This document shows positions 16,760 through 24,676 of a DNA stretch of 64,000 bases, in pieces (the first letter of the stretch is position 1; every line of letters starts with the position of its first letter). The notes beneath the pieces are model-generated. The model had not been told where the DNA came from. It was given only the letters and a program-made list of their open reading frames with translations, and did no database searches. Source of the DNA: CBFDCQ01 sp965603355 (GTDB taxonomy: Bacteria > Hydrogenedentota > CAZGCA01 > CBFDCQ01); assembly GCA_965603355.1 (NCBI GenBank), contig CBFDCQ010000006.1, positions 21,046-85,045 on the forward strand, given 5' to 3'. A program made the position numbers and the translations under genes.

Positions 16760-17770
16760 CTAAGGTTTCACCAGTACATACTTATCCATACGAGCGTAGA
16801 AGTCCTGCATGATCCCCTCTTTGTCGAAGTCCTCCCAGATCACTATCTTTCGTGGATTGTCAGGCCGGTTGGTCCACTTCCCATCGGCGAACCTGGGGGC
16901 GCCTATGGTGACGCGCTTCGCCCATGCAGGATTCTTCACAATAGCGACCGCGGCCATGTCGAACAGCGGCCTCTCAGTAGGACTTCCCCGGAATTTCTCG
17001 AACAGTTCAATCGAGTAGTCCCCGAAGTTCGAGAACTTCCCCCCGTGACGCCCGGCCACAGGCGTGGAAATCGATGGGCCCTTACCCGGCATGATACGCC
17101 GGATATCCGCCAGTTGCGCCGTCACGGCATCCGTACCGCTGGGTTTCCCATAGCGGACCATGACCATCTCGAACGGTACCTCCGACTCGATAATCGGGTC
17201 CAGCGCCCCGATGTCATTCACGAAGTTGTATTCTCCCGGTTCCGGGTAGTTCGTCCCGAGCCATACGATCCGGACCTTCTTCGCGATGGACGGGTCTTTC
17301 TTCAGCGCAAGGGCGATGTTCGTGAGCTTGCCAATCGGCATAAGAACGAGCTCGCGCGTGTCGTCCGCCATCGCCCGGTCGATGATGAAGTCCACCGCCT
17401 CCGAACCGTCGTATTCAGGTTCCGCGATGTGCGGCAGAATCTCATCATAGTTGCCGCTCGCCCCCTTGTAGACCTTGACCTGAGGATGCAATGCGCACAG
17501 GCGCACGACGCGTTCCGCCTCCTCGACATGCTTGTCGATCCCGCCTCCGCCGGAAGTCCTGTTGACGGTGATGCCCTCCACATCGAACACGTCGCCGTTG
17601 AACAGCATGTACGCGATGGCGTGCTGGTCATCCAGCTCGTTATTGGCGTCCGTATCCAGGATGATCCGGATCTTGTCCGGGCCGGCGTCACCGGCGTTCC
17701 GGGCAGCCGACACGCAGCAGCCCAGGAACAGGACAGACAAACAGACTACTATGCATTTCATGTGAACCAT
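16760..17770 (-). CDS. Secreted inosine/uridine-preferring nucleoside hydrolase family protein
   Basis: 336 residues from ATG 17770 behind GGAGGTGGCA. An N-terminal signal (MVHMKCIVVCLSVLFLGCCV) is nearly the same as that of the LamG protein; it could be a lipoprotein signal (LGC) but the lipobox is weak. The mature part opens with ILDTDANNELDDQHA, the Asp cluster that binds calcium in nucleoside hydrolases, and GKLTNIALAL and later NFGDYS fit the fold. Family members cleave N-ribosides; export is unusual for housekeeping salvage, and many exported members in polysaccharide loci have unproven substrates. It is placed upstream of the LamG-fucosidase operon with its own copy of the same promoter. 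Confidence 0.8.
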   Translation of the reverse strand: MVHMKCIVVCLSVLFLGCCVSAARNAGDAGPDKIRIILDTDANNELDDQHAIAYMLFNGDVFDVEGITVNRTSGGGGIDKHVEEAERVVRLCALHPQVKVYKGASGNYDEILPHIAEPEYDGSEAVDFIIDRAMADDTRELVLMPIGKLTNIALALKKDPSIAKKVRIVWLGTNYPEPGEYNFVNDIGALDPIIESEVPFEMVMVRYGKPSGTDAVTAQLADIRRIMPGKGPSISTPVAGRHGGKFSNFGDYSIELFEKFRGSPTERPLFDMAAVAIVKNPAWAKRVTIGAPRFADGKWTNRPDNPRKIVIWEDFDKEGIMQDFYARMDKYVLVKP

Positions 17771-17876
17771 TTTGCCACCTCCGATGATGCGGGAAAGAGT
17801 TTAACTCGCCCCATAAAAAAGTGAACTCAGCAAACCCGACACGTTACTCCTTGATCCCTGTACTTCTCTGGCGTTT

Positions 17877-17905
17877 ACTTTACTACGGGCGTCGCCCAAG
17901 GTCAA
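17877..17905 (-). promoter_or_regulatory. Promoter of the nucleoside hydrolase gene
   Basis: Minus strand TTGACC (17900-17905), 17 bases including GGGCGACG, TAAAGT (17877-17882). Same design as the promoters at 16627-16655 and 19317-19345. Confidence 0.6.
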
Positions 17906-17962
17906 GCCCCATTGCTGCCCTCGCGACGGTCCGGAGATGTCGGCGCGGACTATTCACAGCAA

Positions 17963-17999
17963 CAAAAATCCCCCGGGGAGCCAGCGGCTCCCCGGGGGA
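17963..17999 (-). terminator. Rho-independent terminator of the prepilin-like gene
   Basis: Perfect 14-bp stem (17969-17982 with 17986-17999, TCCCCCGGGGAGCC) with a 3-base loop, followed on the minus strand by TTTTTG. It lies about 90 bp after the stop at 18090 and just before the nucleoside hydrolase promoter, so it insulates the two units. Confidence 0.85.
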
Positions 18000-18050
18000 A
18001 CACGTGCAACCCGCGCGCTTTCAGAGCTCACGCAGAATGCAGATAGACAA

Positions 18051-18075
18051 GAGGGGCGGTTTCTAACCGCCCCTC
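18051..18075 (-). terminator. Secondary hairpin after the prepilin-like gene
   Basis: Perfect 11-bp stem GAGGGGCGGTT with a TCT loop, directly after the stop codon. No T-run follows, so it may be a transcript-stabilising hairpin or a backup for the terminator at 17963-17999. Confidence 0.45.
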
Positions 18076-18089
18076 TACGATGTCGATGA

Positions 18090-19049
18090 CTACATCATCA
18101 CTATACACTTGCAGAGCGGGAATTCGCCCGGGAACCGCACGAACTCCACGTGGCCGTCCATATAGAGGACGTTAGCACCGCCCGGCACGTGGTTGAAGTA
18201 CCACCCACCACCCGCGTGCTTCATATAGGTCTCGTCGCGCATAACGAAGATGTCGCTTTGCGCCATGGCGCTCCCGGAAGGTCTATTGATATCGGTGATC
18301 ATAAACCGCTCGATACCCTCACGCAGACGGTAGAGCGTCATCGAGCCCAGAATGTCGTCATCATACTGAATGTCCTGGTCGTAGGCAGCCAACGCTTCCG
18401 CAGTGATGGGATAAGGGTCAGGTTCGAGAACAGGACCAAACGCTTCTCTCCAGCCGTCAGGACAACAGGGATGAGGCGTGGACCACACAGGCTCAACAAT
18501 GTCAGCCTCGTTTCCAGTGCAGCCGGGCGCAACCACGTGCTTCTCGGTTATCGCGTAGGGGTAGTACTCGTACGACCCGGGGACCATCCTGCACGGATCG
18601 ATCGGGGTATTCGGCCATCCTGTGGACGCATCTCCACCTCCGTCGACGTAGCTTCCGTGGTTATACCAACCTTCGGCGATTTGACTCTGATGGGAAGGGT
18701 GGGAAGGGCAGGCCATGATGTTGACGTCGGTCAGGTATTCAGGATACACGGAATAAGAATCAAAACCCGTCCACCCGGGGTTCAGCTGGTCGCAAGTACC
18801 CGTCGCCCCAAACTCTCCTTGGTAAAAAGAACCTGATTGCAGCCGCATCAGGGTCGGGAATTTCCCATCGTGCTCGTTGGCATACATCTTGAAGATAATC
18901 CCAAACTGTTTCAGGTTGTTCGCGCAGGACGCACGCCGTGCAGCTTCACGCGCTCGCGCAAGCGCCGGCAGCAGTATCGCCGCCAGTATGCCGATGATCG
19001 CTATAACCACCAGCAACTCGATCAGTGTGAATCCACGTGACTTTTTCAT
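18090..19049 (-). CDS. Prepilin-type N-terminal methylation domain protein with H-X-DG motif
   Basis: 319 residues from ATG 19049 with GGGGAGGAAA upstream. The start is a class III prepilin signal: MKKSRG then FTLIELLVVIAIIGILAAIL, cleaved after Gly by a prepilin peptidase. The body has a pilin-like helix (ALARAREAARR) and ends in HVPGGANVLYMDGHVEF, a variant of the H-X9-DG motif with ten intervening residues. Such proteins are greatly expanded in Planctomycetota, Lentisphaerota and Hydrogenedentota; their role is unproven, probably pseudopilins or surface proteins exported by a type II/IV-like system. The divided secretin at 60.5-63.4 kb could be part of such a system. It has its own promoter and terminator. 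Confidence 0.85.
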   Translation of the reverse strand: MKKSRGFTLIELLVVIAIIGILAAILLPALARAREAARRASCANNLKQFGIIFKMYANEHDGKFPTLMRLQSGSFYQGEFGATGTCDQLNPGWTGFDSYSVYPEYLTDVNIMACPSHPSHQSQIAEGWYNHGSYVDGGGDASTGWPNTPIDPCRMVPGSYEYYPYAITEKHVVAPGCTGNEADIVEPVWSTPHPCCPDGWREAFGPVLEPDPYPITAEALAAYDQDIQYDDDILGSMTLYRLREGIERFMITDINRPSGSAMAQSDIFVMRDETYMKHAGGGWYFNHVPGGANVLYMDGHVEFVRFPGEFPLCKCIVMM

Positions 19050-19287
19050 TACTACTTTCCTCCCCTTACACTAAGTTGCAACAACTACCTCAGCGACACG
19101 CCCCAGCCAGGACAGCGTGTCAACCAACGATTGAACGGACACCCATTCCGCCCTTGTTACATCACCCCCTTTCACAAGACATACTGGTAGACTACACAAG
19201 CTAACGGAAGTCTACAGACAGGCACTGGACGTTTGCGGAATCCCCCCCCCGTTTTGGAAGTTATTAAAGCGATACACCCGCGACCTA

Positions 19288-19305
19288 AGGTACATACTCG
19301 TACCT
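19288..19305. promoter_or_regulatory. Operator-like inverted repeat at the prepilin promoter start point
   Basis: AGGTAC-ATACTC-GTACCT, a perfect 6-bp palindrome around a 6-base centre, lying just downstream of the -10 box at 19317, where a repressor would block initiation. No dedicated regulator is adjacent. Function is inferred from position only. Confidence 0.35.
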
Positions 19306-19316
19306 TTATCGCATCT

Positions 19317-19345
19317 ACTTTATCAGAACCACGGCAAAATGTCAA
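19317..19345 (-). promoter_or_regulatory. Promoter of the prepilin-like gene
   Basis: Minus strand perfect TTGACA (19340-19345), 17 bases, TAAAGT (19317-19322). Transcription would start near 19310, leaving a leader of about 260 nt. Confidence 0.65.
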
Positions 19346-19547
19346 TGCTTTTCGCGCATTCCTGGGGAGATTGCGGACCGGATTCAGTGGGAAACAGGAC
19401 CGGCCCGGAGGAAAACGGCGCCCCGGCCTAAGAGACAGGAAACGTCGGGAGCTGCCATTTTTGACTAGTCCACTAGTCACTCAGAACCCCTCGCAAGGGC
19501 ACCTCATTCAGAGTAACGAATCTGCCGCACTACACCCCTAAAATGCT

Positions 19548-20240
19548 CTAAAACTTCACTCCCGGATGGCTGAAGCGGAGTCCGGCGCCGTCGTGATACG
19601 TGGCATATTCGGTAACGATGCCGCCCTCGAGACCGCCTTTCATCCAGTGCCACTCCTCGGGACCGCGAAGCATACCCACTTCTCCGGGCATCAACTTCTG
19701 TTCGCGTTTAGCGATGAGGCAATCTTTATGGCTGGGAGGCATCCGCACATCGACGCCGGGAGTCGGTTCGCCTTCGCCGTAGATGTGCACCGACCCGTGG
19801 CGTACATGCCACCCTTCCAGCTTCGGGCCCGCAGCCTCCGTTTTCACATGCCGGTGTTCGGGAATGCTTTGGCCGGGAAGCAGGTAAATCTCGTGCCCAA
19901 AGTAATTGTGATCGAGATTGTTGACCCAGAAAATGCCGGCCATACCGATCTCGGTGAAAAGTCCCATACCGAAATCTACCGCCCAGAACTCCTCGCCGCG
20001 CAACCGTTCCGGGATGGGATAGTTGTGGTGTTCCATCATCTCATAATAGACCGCTTTAGCTTTGGCTACGTCGAACGTCCCGTCGGTACCGTAGAAATGG
20101 GCGTTCTCGTAGACCTTCATCTTCTTGCCGGTACTCGATTCGTCAGCGTCTGCTCTTGCTTCCGCGCCGGGAAGCATAGCAACTGATGCTGCACCGGCGA
20201 TGATACCGCCTATAGCGTTTCTTCTACTGAGTTCGATCAT
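19548..20240 (-). CDS. Tat-exported cupin protein, D-lyxose isomerase-like
   Basis: 230 residues from ATG 20240, chosen because AAAAGGAG lies 7 bases upstream and the Tat signal ELSRRNAIGGIIAGAASVA then starts at once. The mature part is a cupin: GHEIYLLPGQSIPEHRHVK carries the H-x-H metal ligands and LMPGEVGMLRGPEEWHW the second cupin motif. WAVDFGMGLFTEIGM resembles the region before the cupin in D-lyxose ketol-isomerases, suggesting sugar isomerase ancestry. Export by Tat implies folding and metal loading in the cytoplasm. Function unproven; a periplasmic sugar isomerase or sugar-binding role would fit the locus. Confidence 0.7.
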   Translation of the reverse strand: MIELSRRNAIGGIIAGAASVAMLPGAEARADADESSTGKKMKVYENAHFYGTDGTFDVAKAKAVYYEMMEHHNYPIPERLRGEEFWAVDFGMGLFTEIGMAGIFWVNNLDHNYFGHEIYLLPGQSIPEHRHVKTEAAGPKLEGWHVRHGSVHIYGEGEPTPGVDVRMPPSHKDCLIAKREQKLMPGEVGMLRGPEEWHWMKGGLEGGIVTEYATYHDGAGLRFSHPGVKF

Positions 20241-20330
20241 AGCCGTACTCCTTTTCTTGTGTACCTGGGTCAAATTCTACTAGGTCCGCTCGTTCTGGAA
20301 CGGACTGTACAGTTCATACAACTCTCAGAA

Positions 20331-23300
20331 TCAGGGGGCGCCGGCAGCGACAAACTTCGCAGGGGCGGCTTTCGCCGGGATGACCACCCGGAAACCCACG
20401 TTGTAGACCCGCTGATACGGTCTGTACGCGAGCCGAAACGCGGAACGTGCACGCTTGGGCCGGTCGTACCATGACCCGCCACGTACCACCCGGTCGCCGT
20501 CGAGCGCAATCTCGTTCCGGCCGTCATCTTCGCGATAGGGATAGGGTCGGAATAGCGAACGGGTCCACTCCCAAACGTTACCGTGCATATCGTGGAGGCC
20601 CCACGGGTTCGGCGCATACTTGCCCGCATCGGCCATGAGTTTCTCACCGTCGTTAAACCGGTCGTCCCTGGGAATGAACGCCTCATACTTGTTGGGGTTG
20701 CGGATGGGCTGCGGGTTAACGCCCTCGACCGCCAGAAGTTTGATAGACTCGTCCGCCAGGTTGGCGTGGGCCGAGAAATCGGCGTCCATATCGCCAAAAT
20801 AGAACGGCGTGTCTGTACCCGACCGGCAGGCCCACTCCCACTGCGCCTCTGTGGGCAGTTTTACGGTTTCGCCGACGCGTTCCGACAGCCTGCGGCAAAA
20901 ATCGACCGCCTGCGACCACGTGACCCGCATCGCGGGCTGCCCGGCACCGTGGGCCGGGTATCCGGGTGTAGTATGATCTTTCGTAAGCTGGTCGAAGAAC
21001 GCGTTATCGTGGTCCGGATAGAACTGCTGGAACTGCTCGTTCGTCACCTCCGTCACGCCCATCCAGAACGGTTCCTCGATGGTGACGGGGGTGGGCGGAC
21101 GTTCATCAGGGTAGCCGTCGTGGCTGCCCATCACGAATTCACCGGCCGGGATGAGCACGAGATCCATGGTGACGCCGCTGCCGAGATCGATGGTTCGCCG
21201 CGTCTTAAGCCCAGCCGCCCTCTGGCGCGTCCTGGCCGTCTCGCCATCAAAGGGCCATTCGGGGAAGCCCATAGTCCTATGCACCGCGGGGACCACCCGG
21301 AGTGGCTCCATCGGCTCGGGTTGGACAAAGCGTATCGGGCCCCTGTCGATGTCGGGAATCGCCTCGGGGTCTTCCGGCCGGTTCGCATACCGCGTACGCA
21401 TTTCTATACGGCGCTCGCGAAAGTTGGAGGCGATTCTCTTGTACTCGCCCCAGGTACCGTGTGCCGGCACATTAAGATCGATCCAGGTGACGAGCCGGTC
21501 CCACGCCTCCTCGTCGAGCTTGACGTTGTAGTGGCCTTTCTCGAGCATCTGGATAAGCTCGCTCGTGTTGGCGTGATATTCCAGGGGCACTTCAAGGTGG
21601 TAATTGCTCTCCGGGCCGGGACGCCGTACGTAGGGATGAAGCGCCAGATACGCAGGAGGGAAATTCTCCCATCCGTTCTGCTCTTTCGCGGTGAGGTCGG
21701 GCATCCGTACACCGTTGGGCTGCGCTGCACCGTTATGGCACCCGACGCAATACCGGTCGAGGGCGGGCTGCACGTCCCGATTGAAGCTGAAGCCCCGCGT
21801 AGGACCGTACCACGGCTCGATATCCGAAATTCTTGCGCGAGAAGCAATCGTGCGTTTCACAGGCGCCGCCGTGTTCTGCCGCTCATGGCAGCCGACACAC
21901 GATAGGTTCTCGCCGGGCATGGCCGTAAACCAGCTCCGCATGACTTGAAGCGCGCGGCCTTCTTCGTCCAGCGGTTGCACGGCCAGCGGCGTGTTGGCGG
22001 GCACCGTGAATGCCGCCGAACCGTCTTCGTGAACCGGAACCGTGCCAAGAATCCGGTGGACGTCCCAGCCGCCTTCGACGGCGACGTTGATGTGACCGCC
22101 CGCCTGGGGGTACGTATAGTGAAATTCGAACACACGAAGCTTCTTGACCGCTCCGCGTGGAACCCCTTCAAGTCCCGGACCCTCGTAGACGTCGACCATA
22201 TACACCTTGGCGTCCCGGGTGTCCAAATCCACCTTGTCGGCAATCGCCGGCGGCCTTGTCGTCTTACGCCAGGGGACCGGTTCGAAGAGAACATAGCCGG
22301 GCTCCTCTTTCAGCAGCAGCATGTTGTCGAAGATGTCGACGAGGTAGATGCCCCACTCCGCATCCGGGGTCGGTTTGCTTGAAACCAGGAAGTACTTCTC
22401 GCTCAGGGGATAGGGGTGCAGGAACTTCGGCCAGGAGTCGTTCACTAATTCGTCCACGATAACGGGCTCGACTTTCTTGCCATAGCCCGGGATACGTTGC
22501 ACCACGCCGTCAGCCTCGTAACGCCCCTTCGCCGGATCGAAAATCACCAGCTCACCCATACGCGGCACCCCGTGATGGCCCGATACAATACCCGCGACTT
22601 GGGTCGGGTGGCCGGGGATGGGGCGCGCATAGAAGGTCGAGTTCGGCCAGAATGAGTTGCTGCCGTAATACTCGGCCTGCCCGGTACCGTCGGGGTTCAT
22701 ACGAAACAGCAGGCGCGAGAAATAGTGCGGCGTGTCCGAATACTCCCAGCGGGTAAACAGTACCCGGCCGTCGTTGAGGACCGTCGGGCACCAGTTATGG
22801 TCCTGGTCGAAACAGAGCTGCCTGAGGTTGCCCCCATCAGCGTCCATTATGCACAGGTTGGCGACATTGTCCTCCCCCTCAACACATGGAATGCCGGCGA
22901 AGCAGCGTGTGGATGCGAAGACGATGCGGCCATCGGGCAGATAGCACGGGTCGTAATTCTCCACGTCGCGGTACTCGGTCTCGGTGATCTGGCGCAGGCC
23001 CGTGCCGTCGGCCCGGATCTCCCAGATATGCCACCGGCCATGGCTGCCCGGCATGGAAAACAGCATCTTGTCGGCGTCGAAGTTCAGATCCACGTCCCCT
23101 ACAAAGCCCGAGTGGTCGGGCTTGTAGAAAGTCGTCAGCTCGCCGGACGGGCTGACCGGCGAGAGTACGGCGATCTCGTTATCGTACCCGGTGGACGGTA
23201 CCGAGCAGTTGCCCTGCCAGTTTTGCGGCAGGCCGAGTCGATTGGCGCGGCGTTTGACCAGGAGCAGCCGGTCAAAGTCGAGCAGCGGATTCGCGAGGAG

Positions 23301-23645
23301 CGCTTCACGCTGGAAGGCGAGGATCTGGTCCGCTTCATCGAGGGCCGATTCATCACCTTGGGCCAAGGCCTGCTGAATCTCCGTCAGACGCTTCTCAATC
23401 GCGGCCAGACGCTTCACATAGTCAGTCTTGGCGGTGTACTCCTGAGGAAAGGATTGGGCGAGATCCTCGATGGCCAGACGCAGGGCTCGGATGTTTAACA
23501 GCTCGATCTGTTCAAGGGCCGCATCCGGTTCCTGTGCGTTGCTCGTAACGCCCGGTGCGAGGAACGCTATTATCACACCGCATGCAACAAGAAGCGAAAC
23601 GTTCCACATCCGTCGATCCGTGGGCCTAGAGATAGCCATGCTCAT
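20331..23645 (-). CDS. Hydrazine-synthase-alpha-like / di-haem motif / SUMF1 domain fusion protein
   Basis: 1104 residues from ATG 23645 (ATG 23639 is equally possible). A signal anchor spans about 14-36, followed by a helical region to 130. Residues about 190-570 are a beta-propeller-like region resembling the middle domain of HzsA and PD40 repeats (DGRIVFASTRC, NDGRVLFTRW). Two CXXCH haem motifs follow, SCVGCH (583-587) and YCVGCH (633-637). From about 822 comes a SUMF1/FGE domain (MDLVLIPAGEFVMGS, WGLHDMHGNVWEW, VVRGGSW). The cysteines needed by true formylglycine-generating enzymes are missing (WYDRPKRARSAFRLAYRPY), so it should not activate the sulfatase. Periplasmic redox or carbohydrate role is inferred; hydrazine chemistry is not implied. 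Confidence 0.8.
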   Translation of the reverse strand: MSMAISRPTDRRMWNVSLLVACGVIIAFLAPGVTSNAQEPDAALEQIELLNIRALRLAIEDLAQSFPQEYTAKTDYVKRLAAIEKRLTEIQQALAQGDESALDEADQILAFQREALLANPLLDFDRLLLVKRRANRLGLPQNWQGNCSVPSTGYDNEIAVLSPVSPSGELTTFYKPDHSGFVGDVDLNFDADKMLFSMPGSHGRWHIWEIRADGTGLRQITETEYRDVENYDPCYLPDGRIVFASTRCFAGIPCVEGEDNVANLCIMDADGGNLRQLCFDQDHNWCPTVLNDGRVLFTRWEYSDTPHYFSRLLFRMNPDGTGQAEYYGSNSFWPNSTFYARPIPGHPTQVAGIVSGHHGVPRMGELVIFDPAKGRYEADGVVQRIPGYGKKVEPVIVDELVNDSWPKFLHPYPLSEKYFLVSSKPTPDAEWGIYLVDIFDNMLLLKEEPGYVLFEPVPWRKTTRPPAIADKVDLDTRDAKVYMVDVYEGPGLEGVPRGAVKKLRVFEFHYTYPQAGGHINVAVEGGWDVHRILGTVPVHEDGSAAFTVPANTPLAVQPLDEEGRALQVMRSWFTAMPGENLSCVGCHERQNTAAPVKRTIASRARISDIEPWYGPTRGFSFNRDVQPALDRYCVGCHNGAAQPNGVRMPDLTAKEQNGWENFPPAYLALHPYVRRPGPESNYHLEVPLEYHANTSELIQMLEKGHYNVKLDEEAWDRLVTWIDLNVPAHGTWGEYKRIASNFRERRIEMRTRYANRPEDPEAIPDIDRGPIRFVQPEPMEPLRVVPAVHRTMGFPEWPFDGETARTRQRAAGLKTRRTIDLGSGVTMDLVLIPAGEFVMGSHDGYPDERPPTPVTIEEPFWMGVTEVTNEQFQQFYPDHDNAFFDQLTKDHTTPGYPAHGAGQPAMRVTWSQAVDFCRRLSERVGETVKLPTEAQWEWACRSGTDTPFYFGDMDADFSAHANLADESIKLLAVEGVNPQPIRNPNKYEAFIPRDDRFNDGEKLMADAGKYAPNPWGLHDMHGNVWEWTRSLFRPYPYREDDGRNEIALDGDRVVRGGSWYDRPKRARSAFRLAYRPYQRVYNVGFRVVIPAKAAPAKFVAAGAP

Positions 23646-23695
23646 TCGCCCTCACTTCATAGTTGGTCCCATTGTCCGCATTTCAATGACTGATA

Positions 23696-23771
23696 TGGAG
23701 CTGGAGGGGGGACTCGAACCCCCGACATCCTCATTACGAGTGAGGTGCTCTGCCAGCTGAGCTACTCCAGC
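23696..23771 (-). tRNA. tRNA-Thr (anticodon CGT), CCA encoded
   Basis: 76 nt on the minus strand. The acceptor stem is GCTGGAG with CTCCAGC, followed by discriminator T and an encoded CCA. D arm GCTC/GAGC, anticodon arm CCTCA-CTCGTAA-TGAGG giving anticodon CGT, and T arm GGGGG-TTCGAGT-CCCCC are all perfect. It reads Thr ACG codons. Its own promoter lies at 23809-23837, and it ends 50 bp before the haem/SUMF1 gene, which may be transcribed by readthrough. Confidence 0.97.
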
Positions 23772-23808
23772 CTCTGAATCGGACAAATACCGGTTCTGGT
23801 TGCGGGCG

Positions 23809-23837
23809 ATTATACCAGTTGTGAGCCGGTTGTTCAA
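23809..23837 (-). promoter_or_regulatory. Promoter of tRNA-Thr
   Basis: Minus strand TTGAAC (23832-23837), 17 bases, perfect TATAAT (23809-23814), with a start point about 30 bases before the mature 5' end. It is divergent from the promoter at 23850-23878. Confidence 0.75.
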
Positions 23838-23849
23838 GGTCGCGGACGG

Positions 23850-23878
23850 TTGACTCTCCGCGCGGTTTGTGATATACT
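23850..23878 (+). promoter_or_regulatory. Promoter of the pseudopilin-like lipoprotein gene
   Basis: TTGACT (23850-23855), 17 bases, TATACT (23873-23878), about 50 bp before the ATG. The two divergent -35 boxes here are 12 bases apart. Confidence 0.7.
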
Positions 23879-23928
23879 AATACCCGAAAGAACAGGTGCC
23901 GGTTTGACACCGCAAGGGGGTGATGGTC

Positions 23929-24522
23929 ATGAAGGCGCCACTGTTTAAGCTCATCTCGTTTATTCTGCCGATTTTCCTTCTCGGGTGCGGCGCTGAGACG
24001 CTTGTCACGACCGGAATCGTAGCGGAAAACGCCAAGAACCAGGTGCAGGCGCTTCAGGGCGTCACCCAGCAGGCAGGCCGGCAGATAGGGTTGAGTCAGG
24101 TCAAACAGGCCGTCGCGGCTTTTCAGGCTGAACAGGGCAGATTCCCCTATACCCTCGACGAACTCGTGACGTACGGCTACATGTACTACCTGCCCCAACT
24201 CTCGGAAGGGCAACAGTTCCTGTACGACAATCGCACGGGACAGGTGAGAGTCGGCCGCGCTCAGTACCCACCCGCCGGACAGGTCCCGCAGCAACCTGTC
24301 GCGCCTCGACAGCCAGGTCCGCAAACAAGACAGGGTGTGCCCGGCGCCGGCGGCAGCCCGTACATGCAGGGGTTCCAGGTCCAGCAGGAGTTCCAGTACG
24401 GTAACCAGGCGCATTACGGCGGTGCAGCAAGCGCTCAGACCGGCGCCAAGAGACAACTTCGCGGAATCCAAGGGAACTACCAGCAGCGACAGAACAGGTA
24501 CCTGCGCGATTTGGGGTACTGA
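23929..24522 (+). CDS. Lipoprotein with pseudopilin-like region and Gln/Pro/Gly-rich tail
   Basis: 197 residues from ATG 23929, supported by a near-perfect AAGGGGGTGAT site; GTG 23920 overlaps that site and is rejected. Lipobox FLLGC gives an acylated Cys at about residue 20. Residues 55-105 (SQVKQAVAAFQAEQGRFPYT, LDELVTYGYM, FLYDNRTGQVRV) look like the C-terminal part of a GspG-type pseudopilin without the hydrophobic N-terminal helix. The rest is low-complexity Gln, Pro, Gly and Tyr. Function unknown; an accessory of a type II secretion or competence-type apparatus is possible, and comEA lies downstream. Confidence 0.65.
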   Translation: MKAPLFKLISFILPIFLLGCGAETLVTTGIVAENAKNQVQALQGVTQQAGRQIGLSQVKQAVAAFQAEQGRFPYTLDELVTYGYMYYLPQLSEGQQFLYDNRTGQVRVGRAQYPPAGQVPQQPVAPRQPGPQTRQGVPGAGGSPYMQGFQVQQEFQYGNQAHYGGAASAQTGAKRQLRGIQGNYQQRQNRYLRDLGY

Positions 24523-24568
24523 ATCCAACAGCTGCCACACCGACCCAGCCTTCTTCCCCAGAAAACTG

Positions 24569-24597
24569 TTGAACGAAACGGCACCTGTCTGTATAAT
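24569..24597 (+). promoter_or_regulatory. Promoter of comEA-dgt
   Basis: TTGAAC (24569-24574), 17 bases, perfect TATAAT (24592-24597), about 80 bp before the comEA start codon. Confidence 0.7.
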
Positions 24598-24676
24598 GGA
24601 ACACGAAGGCTGCCAACCTGATGAAGGTTGTGAGAGACTGTAGTCGGGTACTTCTCTTCAACAGGCGGCTCATAAA

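Larger units (their letters stand above)
19050..19547. other. Intergenic region with the prepilin promoter and long leader
   Basis: 500 bp between the prepilin-like gene and the cupin gene. It contains the promoter at 19317-19345 and a leader of about 260 nt. A nine-base C run lies at about 19242-19250. No open frame with coding character is seen on either strand. Confidence 0.6.

Noticed and set aside
20331..21180. SUMF1 domain as the sulfatase-activating formylglycine-generating enzyme
   Set aside because: The cysteines required for formylglycine generation are not present in the domain.
20331..23645. Evidence for anammox (hydrazine synthase)
   Set aside because: Only the middle-domain-like region is shared; the SUMF1 fusion and the glycan context do not fit hydrazine synthase, and no other anammox genes are present.
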